This document shows positions 52,701-63,800 of a stretch of 64,000 nucleotides of DNA, piece by piece. Position 1 is the stretch's first letter. The number at the start of each line of letters is the position of its first letter. This DNA comes from Onchocerca lupi (taxonomy: Eukaryota > Nematoda > Chromadorea > Rhabditida > Onchocercidae): assembly GCA_028564675.1 (NCBI GenBank), contig JAOVVO010000159.1, positions 1 to 64,000 on the forward strand. Direction: 5' to 3'. Below the pieces are notes generated by a model. It did no database searches. It was not told where the DNA came from and saw only the letters and a program-made list of their open reading frames with translations. The translations under genes were made by a program, and so were the position numbers.

Positions 52701-54086
52701 AAATAAGTGGAACTATCTGAAACTGCACAAAAATTGTCATTCTTGTGGATTCCCAACAATACTTGCCTGCGATCGCGTGATTTATAACAGTGTAAATCGA
52801 CATATTATCAACATTTATCATTACAATCAAGATTTTGCTCATCTATGAGACTTGTATCTTTCAATATTACAAAAGTTCCTCCTCTTTTAAGAGATACGGA
52901 AATTTAGCTTTATTTATTTCAGATACTAAAAAATATGGGAAACTCAGACACAGAAATTGTTCATCCTTAATTTGAATATCTTAGCATGGATATTAAGTGT
53001 GAACTTGAAAAATAAGAATAACATCATTAAATTCACCGATTACAAAGACAGCATGTGATCTGAAACTTTCAAGATGAAATAATTACTAACCATTTGCTAT
53101 TATCCACAGCATCACCAAAACCTGGACAATCTACCAATGTAAGGTTTAAAGTTACACCATTCTCCACTAATCGTACGATTTTTTCTTCAATTTGTACTGT
53201 TGGTGAAATATGTCGTTTTTCCGTACCCGGATCGTTAATTTCCGTGCAAAATAAGGAATTGATGAATGTGGATTTACCAAGACCGGAACAACCTGCAATG
53301 CAAAACACTGTTTTTACAAATCGTTTTTAGAACAAGAGCAACAATTACTGTTTCTTGACAATAACTATCGATGGAAGAATACAATTAACTGAAATATACA
53401 AATAATAAATGAGGATTTGGGTAAAGAGTTAAGTTGTAAAAAAATTGAAGAATAATAAAAAGAAATAAAGGATATACTATTGAAAAGCATGATATATATA
53501 TTTATTATATCTACTTAATCATTATAATATAACTAAAATATAATAATATGTAATACACTGTAATTTCATTACAACATCTTTATAAATCCTTATGGATACA
53601 AATGTTTAATAGCTCATTATTTATGATCTGAGTAACATGATCATATCATGCCAGTATATAACATACATATGGAAAGACAATCATCCATAATGAAAATCCT
53701 GATTTCATATCATACATTATGTACGATAGGAAATAATGTAACTTTAATTAAACTTATTTTTGTTTACAATTTTTTGCATGTAAATAACGAGAAAAAAATT
53801 GCCTAATAAAAAGAGATAAATGAATTTTTAGCATCAGTCCACTAATCAACATAATCAATCTCGACCATTCTTTTCAAGTGAATTTTCATAATTTTTCTTT
53901 CTAAATTTGATACAGTGAATAAAACCCACCAACAACCATTAGCGTAAATTCGAAGCCATTTTTAATAGCTCGTCGAAATACTTGATTAGGAAAATTAGCA
54001 AAGCCAACATAACTATGGGTATCCTTCAATTTCGAACCATTCAGCGATTTCTCGGACATACTTGAACCATTAACATCGACTTGCAT
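49725..54086 (-). CDS. unc-59: Septin GTPase, SEPT7/UNC-59-like, 11 exons
   Basis: Exons (minus): 53930-54086, 53091-53292, 52547-52684, 52243-52360, 51609-51737, 51411-51523, 51183-51281, 50660-50738, 50516-50572, 49957-50081 and 49725-49788. All joins have GT/AG and matching phases, giving 426 residues, normal septin length. Visible motifs are P-loop G1 GCSGLGKST (53-61; usually GESGLGKST), switch-I Thr in SPTVQIEE (82-89), G3 DCPGFGD (107-113; usually DTPGFGD), G4 AKAD (189-192), VGSNQ (244-248), the septin unique element RVRDYSWGTVEVEN (258-271), HYENFR (300-305) and a Glu/Lys/Arg coiled coil (about 322-396). Septins are GTP-binding filament proteins acting at the cleavage furrow and cell cortex. 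The switch-I Thr and coiled coil favour the SEPT7-type partner over the SEPT6-type UNC-61. The symbol is by resemblance, not a database match. Confidence 0.93.
51721..51834. repeat. Tandem duplication across septin exon 5 acceptor
   Basis: A segment of about 54 bp (TTAATTATCTAGAAAAA, later AAATTAAGAAAGATAAAAAA) is present twice, at about 51729-51778 and 51783-51834. It contains the end of intron 4 and the first bases of exon 5, so the intron carries a second TTTTTCTAG|ATAATTAAA acceptor copy. Using the upstream copy would meet a stop codon within ten codons. Confidence 0.8.
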
Positions 54087-54113
54087 TGTTGCACTTAAGA
54101 CGAAAAAATTTTC

Positions 54114-54120
54114 CTGAAAT
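54114..54120 (-). promoter_or_regulatory. Candidate splice-leader or 5' acceptor of septin mRNA
   Basis: ATTTCAG|GAAAATTTTTTCG lies 27 nt upstream of septin ATG 54086. Position and sequence suit spliced-leader addition in a nematode. The frame is also open from here to the ATG (ENFFVLSAT), so a coding upstream exon cannot be excluded. Confidence 0.45.
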
Positions 54121-54699
54121 TTATTATTTTTTCAAATTAATTTATTTCATATCATAAGCAATTAGCAACATATCTTATCATGTTACTTCTTATAATTTAT
54201 TATAAGAGAATCTTTATTTAATTTTAATAAAATTTATTTAATATGAAATACTATTCGTAGTAGAATCATACTGCAGCACAACATTACAGAATATTATTAA
54301 TGACGACATTTTACGATACATTATTACATACAGATTTAATAAATCTTATCATGAAACCATATCATAGTAGATTTACATGGCTAATATCCGTAATAATGTA
54401 TTGTCTTAAAATCTTGCAATAATATCTTATCTTTTTACAATAGCATCCTAAAGTGAGATATTACTTATCATACATTTCAGCATTATCATTCTTGTTTTAT
54501 CAAATAATGATACATGCGTATTAGAGTAATATTTCATTCATGTCAAAATAAAATGAGATTTTGTAATTTTTAAAGATAATTTTATAGCAAAATGTTTATA
54601 TAAGTCTTAAATATTTGATAAATACGCTTTGATTTTCTATTTTGTAACTTTTTAACGATTAAATAACTTCTATTAATATTCATTTAACTATTTGCAAAC

Positions 54700-54970
54700 A
54701 CTCAGTTGATGTTTATAACTATTCATCGAATGATGAAAACAATTCGTCCGTTTTTAATGATTTGATAATTACGGCCATTAATCTACCGATGAAAACAATT
54801 CATCCAAGCGTTTTCAACTATTTGTTTGATGATTACAACTAATTTATTCAATGATTGCAATGACTCATCCAACTATCTTTAATGATTTATTTGATGATTA
54901 TAGCTATTTAACTAATAATTACAACGAATCGTTGTAATTCATGTAACATAATTACAACTAATCAATTAAT
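54700..54970. repeat. Degenerate minisatellite, roughly 60-bp period
   Basis: Diverged copies of strings like GATGATTACAACTATT, CAATTCATCCAA and TTTAATGATTTGATAATTAC alternate over about 270 bp. Copies are too diverged to give one exact unit. Confidence 0.45.
54918..54938. promoter_or_regulatory. Palindrome with 10-bp perfect arms
   Basis: ATTACAACGA, one central A, then TCGTTGTAAT. It lies about 0.83 kb upstream of the septin ATG; possible dimer-binding site, function unknown. Confidence 0.4.
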
Positions 54971-54976
54971 TTACAC

Positions 54977-54994
54977 TATTTTCACGTGAAAATA
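54977..54994. promoter_or_regulatory. 18-bp perfect palindrome with CACGTG core
   Basis: TATTTTCACGTGAAAATA. The CACGTG core is the classic E-box bound by bHLH and bHLH-Zip factors. It sits about 0.9 kb upstream of the septin ATG and just ahead of a GC-raised patch. Confidence 0.45.
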
Positions 54995-55009
54995 ATTAGC
55001 AAAAGGTTC

Positions 55010-55185
55010 CCCACGTCTCACGGAAACGAGAAAAAAAAATACGAGTAATTTGGTCTATAGCAACGTCATCCTATCTCAAGCTTACGGACAACCGTAAAAT
55101 ATCTCAAATGATGTCGAATGGTTTGAATAAAACAGTGGAAGCATTTGAATGGCACGATGAGTGCGACGTTGGGAATAATCTATGT
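55010..55185. promoter_or_regulatory. GC-raised, CpG-containing patch upstream of septin
   Basis: Several CpGs (CACGTCTCACGGAAACGAG, GCACGATGAGTGCGACGTTG) occur in a region otherwise almost without them. No open frame with splice sites was recognised. It may be a promoter or enhancer of the septin gene, about 1 kb away; inference only. Confidence 0.3.
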
Positions 55186-55226
55186 AGTTAGTTAATTAGT
55201 TAATTAGTTGGTTAGTTGGTTAATTA
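55185..55226. repeat. TTAGTTAA/TTAGTTGG simple repeat
   Basis: Short imperfect repeat of TTAGT, TTAAT and TTGGT units. Confidence 0.7.
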
Positions 55227-57360
55227 AGGTAGATTAATGGATTGTTGGATGGAGATAGAAGAACAATGGCAAGATTTTCAAAAGTAAATAATAGCAGCGA
55301 ACTTGAATCAACTTTCCTTTTTTTTTTCTTTTTTTTGAAAAAAGAAATAGTATGACATTTTGCTATTAATTAATTAATTAAAAAATTATATTTGTATATA
55401 AAAAATGATCCTTATAAAAGTTCCATATTGATTCATTAATATTATTTCTTGATAAAATACATAATTTTATTTGATGTATAAAATTTATCCTTCAAATATT
55501 TATAATTTCTTCGATGTCATCTATTTTTGGTTATTTTGTTATTAATTCTTAATTTTTTTGCCCAATTAATTAATAATACGTTAGATATTATAATTAATTA
55601 GGCTAATAAATAGTCGAGTATAATTCTTATGTAATAATTATCCATAGATATGAAGCAAATAAGCGAATTTATCATTTAATGCATTGAATTATATTAATTG
55701 CAAAAAATGGAATAATACATTTAAAATTTCAAATTTTATTTTTAGTAAACTATAATTAACATTATGGTACTAATTAGCAATAAGAGTGCTAATTAGCATT
55801 ATATTTATTTCTTTCCCGTCATTATTCTTTAAAGGAGTAGATCAAAAAAGATAGCATTTAATTTAAAAAATTTAATTTTTGCTATTTTAAATATCAATTC
55901 TTTGAAAAAAAAAAAGATTATGCATATATTTATAAATATATAAGTATTTAAATGATAGAATGAATTCTATTTTTGATTTCACATTTCAGTTTTTAATTTC
56001 AAACTTTTGCATTAATGTTGTTTATTGATTTTAAGCTTTAATAATAAATTTGCTTTTATTTTTTAAGGAAAATTATCTTATAAAATTACTACCGTATATT
56101 TAACAATATATCTCTTATTTCTTTGCATAAACCAATAACATTCATTTCATTCAAAAAATAAAATAAAAAAAAAAAAAGAAGAAAAAACTGAAATAATCAA
56201 GAATCAATATATATAATATTAAAATTTTAATATCATTTGGACTTCTTGAAAATGAATAAAATTGGAGCTAAAATTAAAATGAATTGAATTAAAAAGAGTA
56301 AAAGTATGATTTAAATAATCAGCAAATTTATTTATGTTAAACTTAATTAATTCAAAAATATCTAAAATTCCATTACAATTTACACTTCATCCTGTAAAAT
56401 TTAAATCAATTGCTGCTATGTATGAAGCAAATAGGATAAATTGGTAAATATTAATTTAATCAATTTTTTTTTTATGATTAATAAATGAATAAGTAGGTAA
56501 ATAAATAAATAAAATGAGTAAATTTAGAATTAAAGATGTGAAAATTAAAAGCATTGATTTGATCAAGAAGAATTAATTAATAAATAAATAAAAAAATATT
56601 TAAAAAAAAAAATTTTGAGATTTGATTAAATTAATGGCAAATATTTGTTTAACACATAAATGAGAAATATTTGTTTAATAAACAAATGACAAATATTTAT
56701 TTATTAAATAAGGAAAAGAAAATGGCAGGATATTTTGTTTATTTAACTTTTTTGTTAGTTAGAATTCATTTAAAGCAATTGTTTTATCAGTAATTGTTAA
56801 ATGATATGAATTTATCAGTAACAATTTACTTTTTGATCAATTTTACTTTTTTTTTTTTTTGTTGAATTTACAATTGATCATCTTCTATAGCTATCTTATA
56901 AGAAATAAAATTTCAGTTTTTTCTTCTTGTTAAATTAAAGTTAAATTAAATTTACTTCTTAATTCGCTATATCAATTCTTTTGACAACATAAATTCCTAT
57001 TACATAAAATTCAACTTTAATTTGATACTCAGATATTAAAAATTATTAACTACGCATAGATCCAAAAAAAAAAAAAAAAAAAAAAAAACAAAATATATAA
57101 ATTAATTAATGTAAGCAAGTTTTTTTTTAGGAAAAATTTCACTCAGATTTAGATTTTTTTTTTTGTTTTAAATTTTCATCATATTCGTTTATCGTCAAAT
57201 ATTTTTAGGCATAATTTGTAATTCTTTCTGTAAATTTGATATCGAAATAATGGGAAGCAATAGAAGATTGATGTTTTGATCTTTTTTTAATCAATTAATA
57301 ATTAGTCCAATTTATTATTATCGATATCAATTACTTGCAAAAAAAAGATTTTGCAAATTA

Positions 57361-57456
57361 ACATTGAAAATATCCAGCAAATTGAATAATACATATCAAT
57401 TAATTATTGATTAATTATTGATATGTATTATTCAATTTGCTGGATATTTTCAATGT
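57361..57456. repeat. Perfect inverted repeat, 40-bp arms, 16-nt loop
   Basis: The left arm (57361-57400, starting ACATTGAAAATATCCAGCAA) is exactly reverse-complementary to the right arm (57417-57456, ending TTGCTGGATATTTTCAATGT). The loop at 57401-57416 is AT-only. Such a perfect hairpin must be recent or under constraint. Confidence 0.95.
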
Positions 57457-57788
57457 ATTAAATTTGTATACTCATATTAAATATCAATTACTAAATAATT
57501 TAATAAATGAAAACTACTGCACCTAATGGTTTATTCTTAAAAACTAAAATACTAATGCTTTGGCAATTTTGCAATTTTTTCTAATTTGTAATAATATAAT
57601 CAATATTCTACTCTTCCCTAAAAAATAAATTAATTGTAATAAAAGCATTAAAGTATTCAATGATTCGTGTAATTATTCGAATAATCATGTTAATAATTTT
57701 ATGCATGAATAAATGTAAATTCTTGATGTAATTTTTTATTGATTGATCGAAAAAAAAAATGATTTAAATTAAATGAAATAAAAAATTT

Positions 57789-57854
57789 ATTTTAAATGAT
57801 TCAATGATAAATTATCAGTCATTTTAAATGATTCAATGATAAAATATCAGTCAT
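57789..57854. repeat. Tandem duplication, 32-bp unit
   Basis: ATTTTAAATGATTCAATGAT followed by AAATTATCAGTC occurs twice with one substitution. Confidence 0.9.
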
Positions 57855-58588
57855 AATAATAATCCTACAGCTTATGATTTGAAGTTTGTTTTTTAGCTAA
57901 TTGATTTATATAAATTTTTTTTTGCTTCTTCTTTTCTGCCATATATTCATTATAGTATCATTTCAATATTGTTTCAATCATCAACAATGCTTTATGATAA
58001 ATTTTATTGAAATAATATTCGGATGATTAAATTGCAATAGATATAGGATTGGAAAAAAAGTAAACGAAAATTACTTACAAAAAGATAATTATTATTATCA
58101 CAAATTAATAATTAAGTAATTCGGATTTATTCTCGAAAGAATAATGATGAGAAATGGATTGATAAGTATTAAGTTCCTGATTATCATTTTTTTCATTATA
58201 TTCAATCTGTTTTTAATAATCTATCCAAATATTTTCCATATTATTTTATCAATCTATTATAAAATCATAACATTTTAGCATTTAACAGGAAGGAAGATTG
58301 AAACAAATTAAACATGATAAATTTCAAATAATTCATGCTGAAAAAAAAAAGTTACTAGCTTATTAATTTAATAAATTAAGTTTAAATTGAATTAGTTCTT
58401 TATAATGAATGAAATTTAACGTAATAATCGAACTTATTATATGCTGATTAAGTATTATATATTAAATAAAATCTAACGTATAAAGAATTAAATCTTACCA
58501 AATTATCATTTATTATTTTTATCACAACTGATATCATCATTCAATTAATTATATATTCTACAATTTAAGTAAACAGCATACCATTTTA

Positions 58589-58606
58589 ATATATATATAT
58601 ATATAT
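58589..58606. repeat. (AT)n microsatellite
   Basis: About nine AT dinucleotides. Simple repeat only. Confidence 0.85.
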
Positions 58607-59807
58607 TTCTTATCTAATAATTATTCTATCTAATATAGTGTATTGATGAAGTTGATATTCGGTATTCAATTATTTGAGCCAAGTAATTATTAAATTGGAA
58701 ATCCTTTTATAGTTATGATCAATTTTGATTTCATTTTGCGCCATTATGAAAAAAATTCCGTCCACTTATTCAAATTATATTTTATAAATAGTGAAAAAAT
58801 TTTATCTCGCAAATATTATCTTAGAAATAAATTTTGAATTCTTCCAGCAATATCACAAGTGCACCAATTATAAATTTTAATAGTAATAAATTATGAATTA
58901 AACTGAAATTTTAATACGATTGAGAAGTATAGAATATTTCGAGCACATACTTAAAATAAATACTTCGCTTCGATTTTTCACTTTTTCTTTTTTTTTTTTT
59001 TCACCAATAATCATTCATGAACTTAAATGAATCAAATTAATTTAAACAAAAATGCAATATTAATTAAATTCAATTTCAATTTCGAAGAGACCTGAAAAAA
59101 TCATCGCGAAAGCATCTTGACGAAGATGTATTGTCATTTAATTATTTAATTCCTTGATTTCCAACTATATCATTTATTTGAAAGAGATAGAATATGATGT
59201 AAATAATTCTAATCAACTACACTTTGTCTTGTTTCCCAAGAATAAATCACATCCTTCATGTAATTTAAAAACCTAAATAATTGTCTCTTGGTATAAAATT
59301 TAACTGAAAAGGAAATAGCATTTTTTTTTCTTTTTTTTTTTTGCATTTTGATATTAAAATATTTGGTAATGAAAAAAAAAAAAAAAAAACATTTCTCATT
59401 TATTACTCAAAATGATAAGTGCAGGGCGGTATATTTAATAACAACATATATTTTATTGACAATATAAAATTTCGACAACTATTTTCAAATATTTGAAACA
59501 ATTCATTAATTGCAACTATTATTCTTTTTTTTGTTTGATCGGATAAAAGAAACATTATTATATATGAAAAAGTATTTCTTTTCTAACAATGGTAGTAATT
59601 AACAAAAAAAAAAAAAAAAAAAAGGAAAAAAAAGCACTGCAAGTTATATAAATTAGGATTCTGGAAGTTTTTTCGAATTTAAGATGCAAAGATAAAAAAG
59701 ATTCACAATCAGATTTAAGATTTAATAAGAAAAAGTATTTCTGTATTAATTAGAATAATTAATTCATTATATATATATAGATGTATATACATATATCAAT
59801 AACATAT

Positions 59808-59863
59808 AAATTCAATTCTCAAAACAATAAAATTTAAATTCAATTCTCAAAACAATAAAATTT
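59808..59863. repeat. Exact tandem duplication, 28-bp unit
   Basis: AAATTCAATTCTCAAAACAA plus TAAAATTT occurs twice without change. Confidence 0.95.
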
Positions 59864-60843
59864 AATTGATCAATTGCAATTTAAATGTGATGCAAAAATT
59901 TAATCTACGCAATGCCACCACAATACTGAATTTTCTGTATTTTGCTTTCAAAATATGATCGGCATAAACGGTTTCTTTTTTTTTGCAGTCATTTTAATAG
60001 TAATAATCAAAATTAAAAATTGAAATAAAAATTTTCATTACTTTTTCTGCTTTCATAAAAGATTTATGTTTTTCAATATTTGGGAAAGCATAATGGAATA
60101 AGAAGAGAAAAAAGGAAGGAAAAAAAAATCATTTTGAAAGAAATATTTACAAAGAATTCCAATAAAAATTACAGCAAATCAATACTAATAATGATTTAAA
60201 ACATAAATGAATGAAATATTGCTATTCATTAAATGGTAAACTTTCTCGAAAAGAAAAAGAGAAATAATATGCATAAATCGCATGATGAATATTGGGTGTC
60301 ACATCAAAATTTTTTTTTTTTTTTTTTTATAATTTATTCTATATTTATATATTAGAAAAAAGAAATGATCATTATTAATTGAAGTCTCTTTTTTCTCTTT
60401 ATATTGGAATATGATATATTTGTTGATATTAATAAGTTATTTCTAGTTAACTTTGTTATCAGTAGTTAATATCAGATGCTTGACAAGCTCTTTTTATGGA
60501 AAAAGAAAAGAAAAGACAATAATTACTATTTTCTTTTTTTTAATCACTTGATTTTAAAAGTATTGCCATTTTATCCAAATTGAAGTCTTTAATTTCCCAT
60601 CATTAATAACACTATTTTTGTCAAGTACAATGGTCAAATTTTGCCACTAATTAATCCATGATAATAAAATGTGTTTATATTAACAATGCATCATTATAAA
60701 TAAATACTACGAAAATAATATGAAACAAATAGGATATATCGTAGAAGAAAGAAAAAGAAACCAATCAATTCATTAATAACAATTTTAATGAAACGATACT
60801 ATTAATTGTTAAATAAGTATTATACGTTATTCTTTTCCTGATT

Positions 60844-63800
60844 TTAAGAATTTTTCGAGTTTCCTGCAGTACAGGTAGAGTCGACTGTTTTCAGAGTTTC
60901 CACTGTCGATGACCTGAATAACAGTTGCACTATTAATGTCATAAAATAAAGACAAATATTTCATCAGAAATCTGAAGATATGAAAAAATCTTAAACTTTC
61001 TGCAATCTTTTTAATAAAGAATTCAAAATTCGAAATTAATCGTAAAAGAAATTTATTAATTTATCACAAAAGAAAAGAAAAGAAAAAACACAATGTATAT
61101 AAATAAAAAAAATTATAATATTTTACTTCAATTGGCGTTCATGTTCATTATCTTTCGACAACGTTTTAGTGGTGTTTGAAGCAGTACTGGTACCATTAGT
61201 CAATAAATCCAGGAACAATCTTGATTTCAAAAATCGCCTATAACTATCTTTTGCCATTAACTGCTCAATTCTAGTTTGCGCTAACGAAAACATATTTGGT
61301 TTAGCACCATTTTCTAGAGCTGCTTTTGTCGCTGCACGCGTATCACTGTCTAAATTAACCTGAAAACCAAATTTCGTATTTATAAGCATAATGTTTAGTG
61401 AAGTAGCATGTCAAATTGATAACCATTTTCAAGTGATACGAATAATCTAACTTATTATAAATTTCAATCAAATTTAAAAATGAAATTTACTTTTTACTAA
61501 GCATCTTCAGCTATTATTCAACTCAGTTAAATAGAAACACGAGATCATGGAAATGATAACTGCATCAAAAATTTTACTATATTCATTTTACTTCTGACAA
61601 TGCTAAACAAATTATGATGCAAACCTCTTTTGATGATTGCTCAGCAATATATTTATTATATATAGAATGTGCTTTTTGAATTGTTGATTTTTTTCCTTCT
61701 TTCATCTTTCGAAATTCCTCACATTCAGTCCAAAAATCAACATTTTCATCGCTGAATTCGCCTTTTAAAAATGTCCGAAACAACATACAACCATCTTGAA
61801 ATGATTCAATTTTTGTACAATACGAACATGAAATATATGATTCATCCGAAAATATTTATTTTAATCGTTTTCAATTGATCCATAATCCAGGGTTAATAAA
61901 ATGTCGTCAGTCAATAATTTAATTATGAACTTCCCACAAAGCAAATTAATTTAGTTGAAAGAAAATATAAAAATTTATGAATGCTTGTCCAAAAATTAAA
62001 ATGGACATACATTTGTGATTCAGCAAACGCTCAAATGAATCCTGCCATTGTATGATTTCTTCCTTGGACGGATAAAGTGTTGATGTACTACAAGAATCCA
62101 TCTTACTCCTGATGAAATCTAGCGTTTTCGCAAATCTGCCACTGAAAAATACTGAAGTTTTAATCCATTAATAATTCGTAGAAATTCAAACACAAACTTC
62201 TAAAATCATAGGGAATGCATTCTGATATTTTATATTTTTTCTCGTTATCCAAATCTACCAGTGGAATTTTGTTAATTTTCATATATGAGATTAAAAGTCA
62301 TAAAAAAGTGAATGTCATCAAATATCTCTTCTATCTTTAACATAGTAAGAGGATCACATTATTTTAAATAAAGTTTAATTTAAAAATTCGTTTCAAAAAA
62401 AAAAAAAAAAAAATCAAGCATCAAATTGGATAAAAATCAGTAAGAAAATATGATGCAATAAATAACTTACAATCTTCTCTTTGGTTCGATACCATGCAAT
62501 TGTGACCTTTGATTTATTTTATCCAAATATCCTTTGGGACTAAACGTAAATGATGCTGCCCTTCTTACAGAAGTAGTAGAATCCTACAAAATTGAAAATA
62601 TACAACTGAAAAGAATAAGAAATGTTAATCGGTGAGTGGACAATACTATTAGGAAATGGAAATGAAATGTAGAAATTTTTCAAGTATTGAATGATACTAT
62701 GAATATCGCAGAAATTAACTATTTTATGACGCAAAAACTAAAATGCTTTCTATTTTGGCCTGAACATCAAATGAGAATCTGCAAATATGTTCGCTAATTT
62801 CACAAAACTTTATAATTTCTTAGATTTCAAAAAGAAAAAGCTTTAGGATAGGATTTAATAATATTCCGTAAAACTTGATGTTAGCAGACACCTTTTTTAT
62901 TCACAACATTATCAATAGTGATAATATATGGTCGATATAAACGAAAAATGCATGGTCAAATTATCAGTCATTCATTGTAGCTAATTTTAAAAAAGCTGTA
63001 ACTGACGTTTTTTAAAAAACGATTTAAAAAAATTTCATTGAAATAATAAATATAATGAATTGGCAAATTTCATTAATGAGATAAACTACAAAAATAATAT
63101 AAAATCATCTATAGGTCAGAATTTTTTTTGCATTACATTTGCACACAGATATTGAGCATTTGTAGAAGTGCCAGTGGATTGCTTCACATCTGCGACACTT
63201 GATCCATCTGATGTCAAATCACCTATAATGAATTCTTAACGTTAATTTAAAATAAATCAGTAATGATAAGAATTATAGTTATTTATCAAGATTGCAGGAT
63301 TTTTGAACTGTTCACTTCGCGATATGAAAATACGCAGATTTCCGAAACAAAATAATGCTAGTACAATAAATTATCTTGCTACTGAATAATTACTACTAAA
63401 TTAATTAAGATCATTTAGCAGAAATCGAACTAAGATGCAACGTAATTTTATTAACGTGCTTTGAGAGTATTCATTTCAAAAAATATATCTTGCAATACTT
63501 CGACATCATCCAATTTCAACCATTTCTATGTATGTCTTGATTAAACAGTATGCCAACTTTGTAGGAATTTTTTTTTATTAAGATTATAAATTAGAAAATT
63601 ATCTGATTTAAAAAAATTATAAAACTAACTTGTAGTTGTGATAAACGGTACACCGATTAATTCTCGATGCAAATTTTCACTAACTGTCGTACTGGATGTA
63701 ATGCTTGAACTTCCAGTGGTATAATCTAAATCATTGTGCCGGATACTAATTGGTATTTTGGATGCTGCAAGTGATATTACTTTGACTTTTGTAACATTAC

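Larger units (their letters stand above)
54087..60843. other. Intergenic region upstream of septin and downstream of RGS gene
   Basis: No supported coding exon. Contents: a possible 5' leader and acceptor (54087-54120), a degenerate minisatellite (about 54700-54970), two palindromes (54918-54938, 54977-54994), a GC-raised patch at about 55010-55185, a TTAG/TTAAT-type repeat (55185-55226), a perfect 40-bp-arm inverted repeat (57361-57456), two short tandem duplications (57789-57854, 59808-59863) and a (TA)n tract (58589-58606). Confidence 0.6.

Noticed and set aside
53094..53330. 78-residue plus-strand ORF
   Set aside because: Antisense shadow of septin exon 2.
55185..55226. Telomere-like TTAG repeat
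   Set aside because: Units are TTAGT/TTAAT/TTGGT, not the nematode telomere unit TTAGGC; only about 40 bp long.
62478..62492. GGTTCGATACC, resembling a tRNA T-loop
   Set aside because: It lies inside an RGS coding exon and has no tRNA cloverleaf around it.
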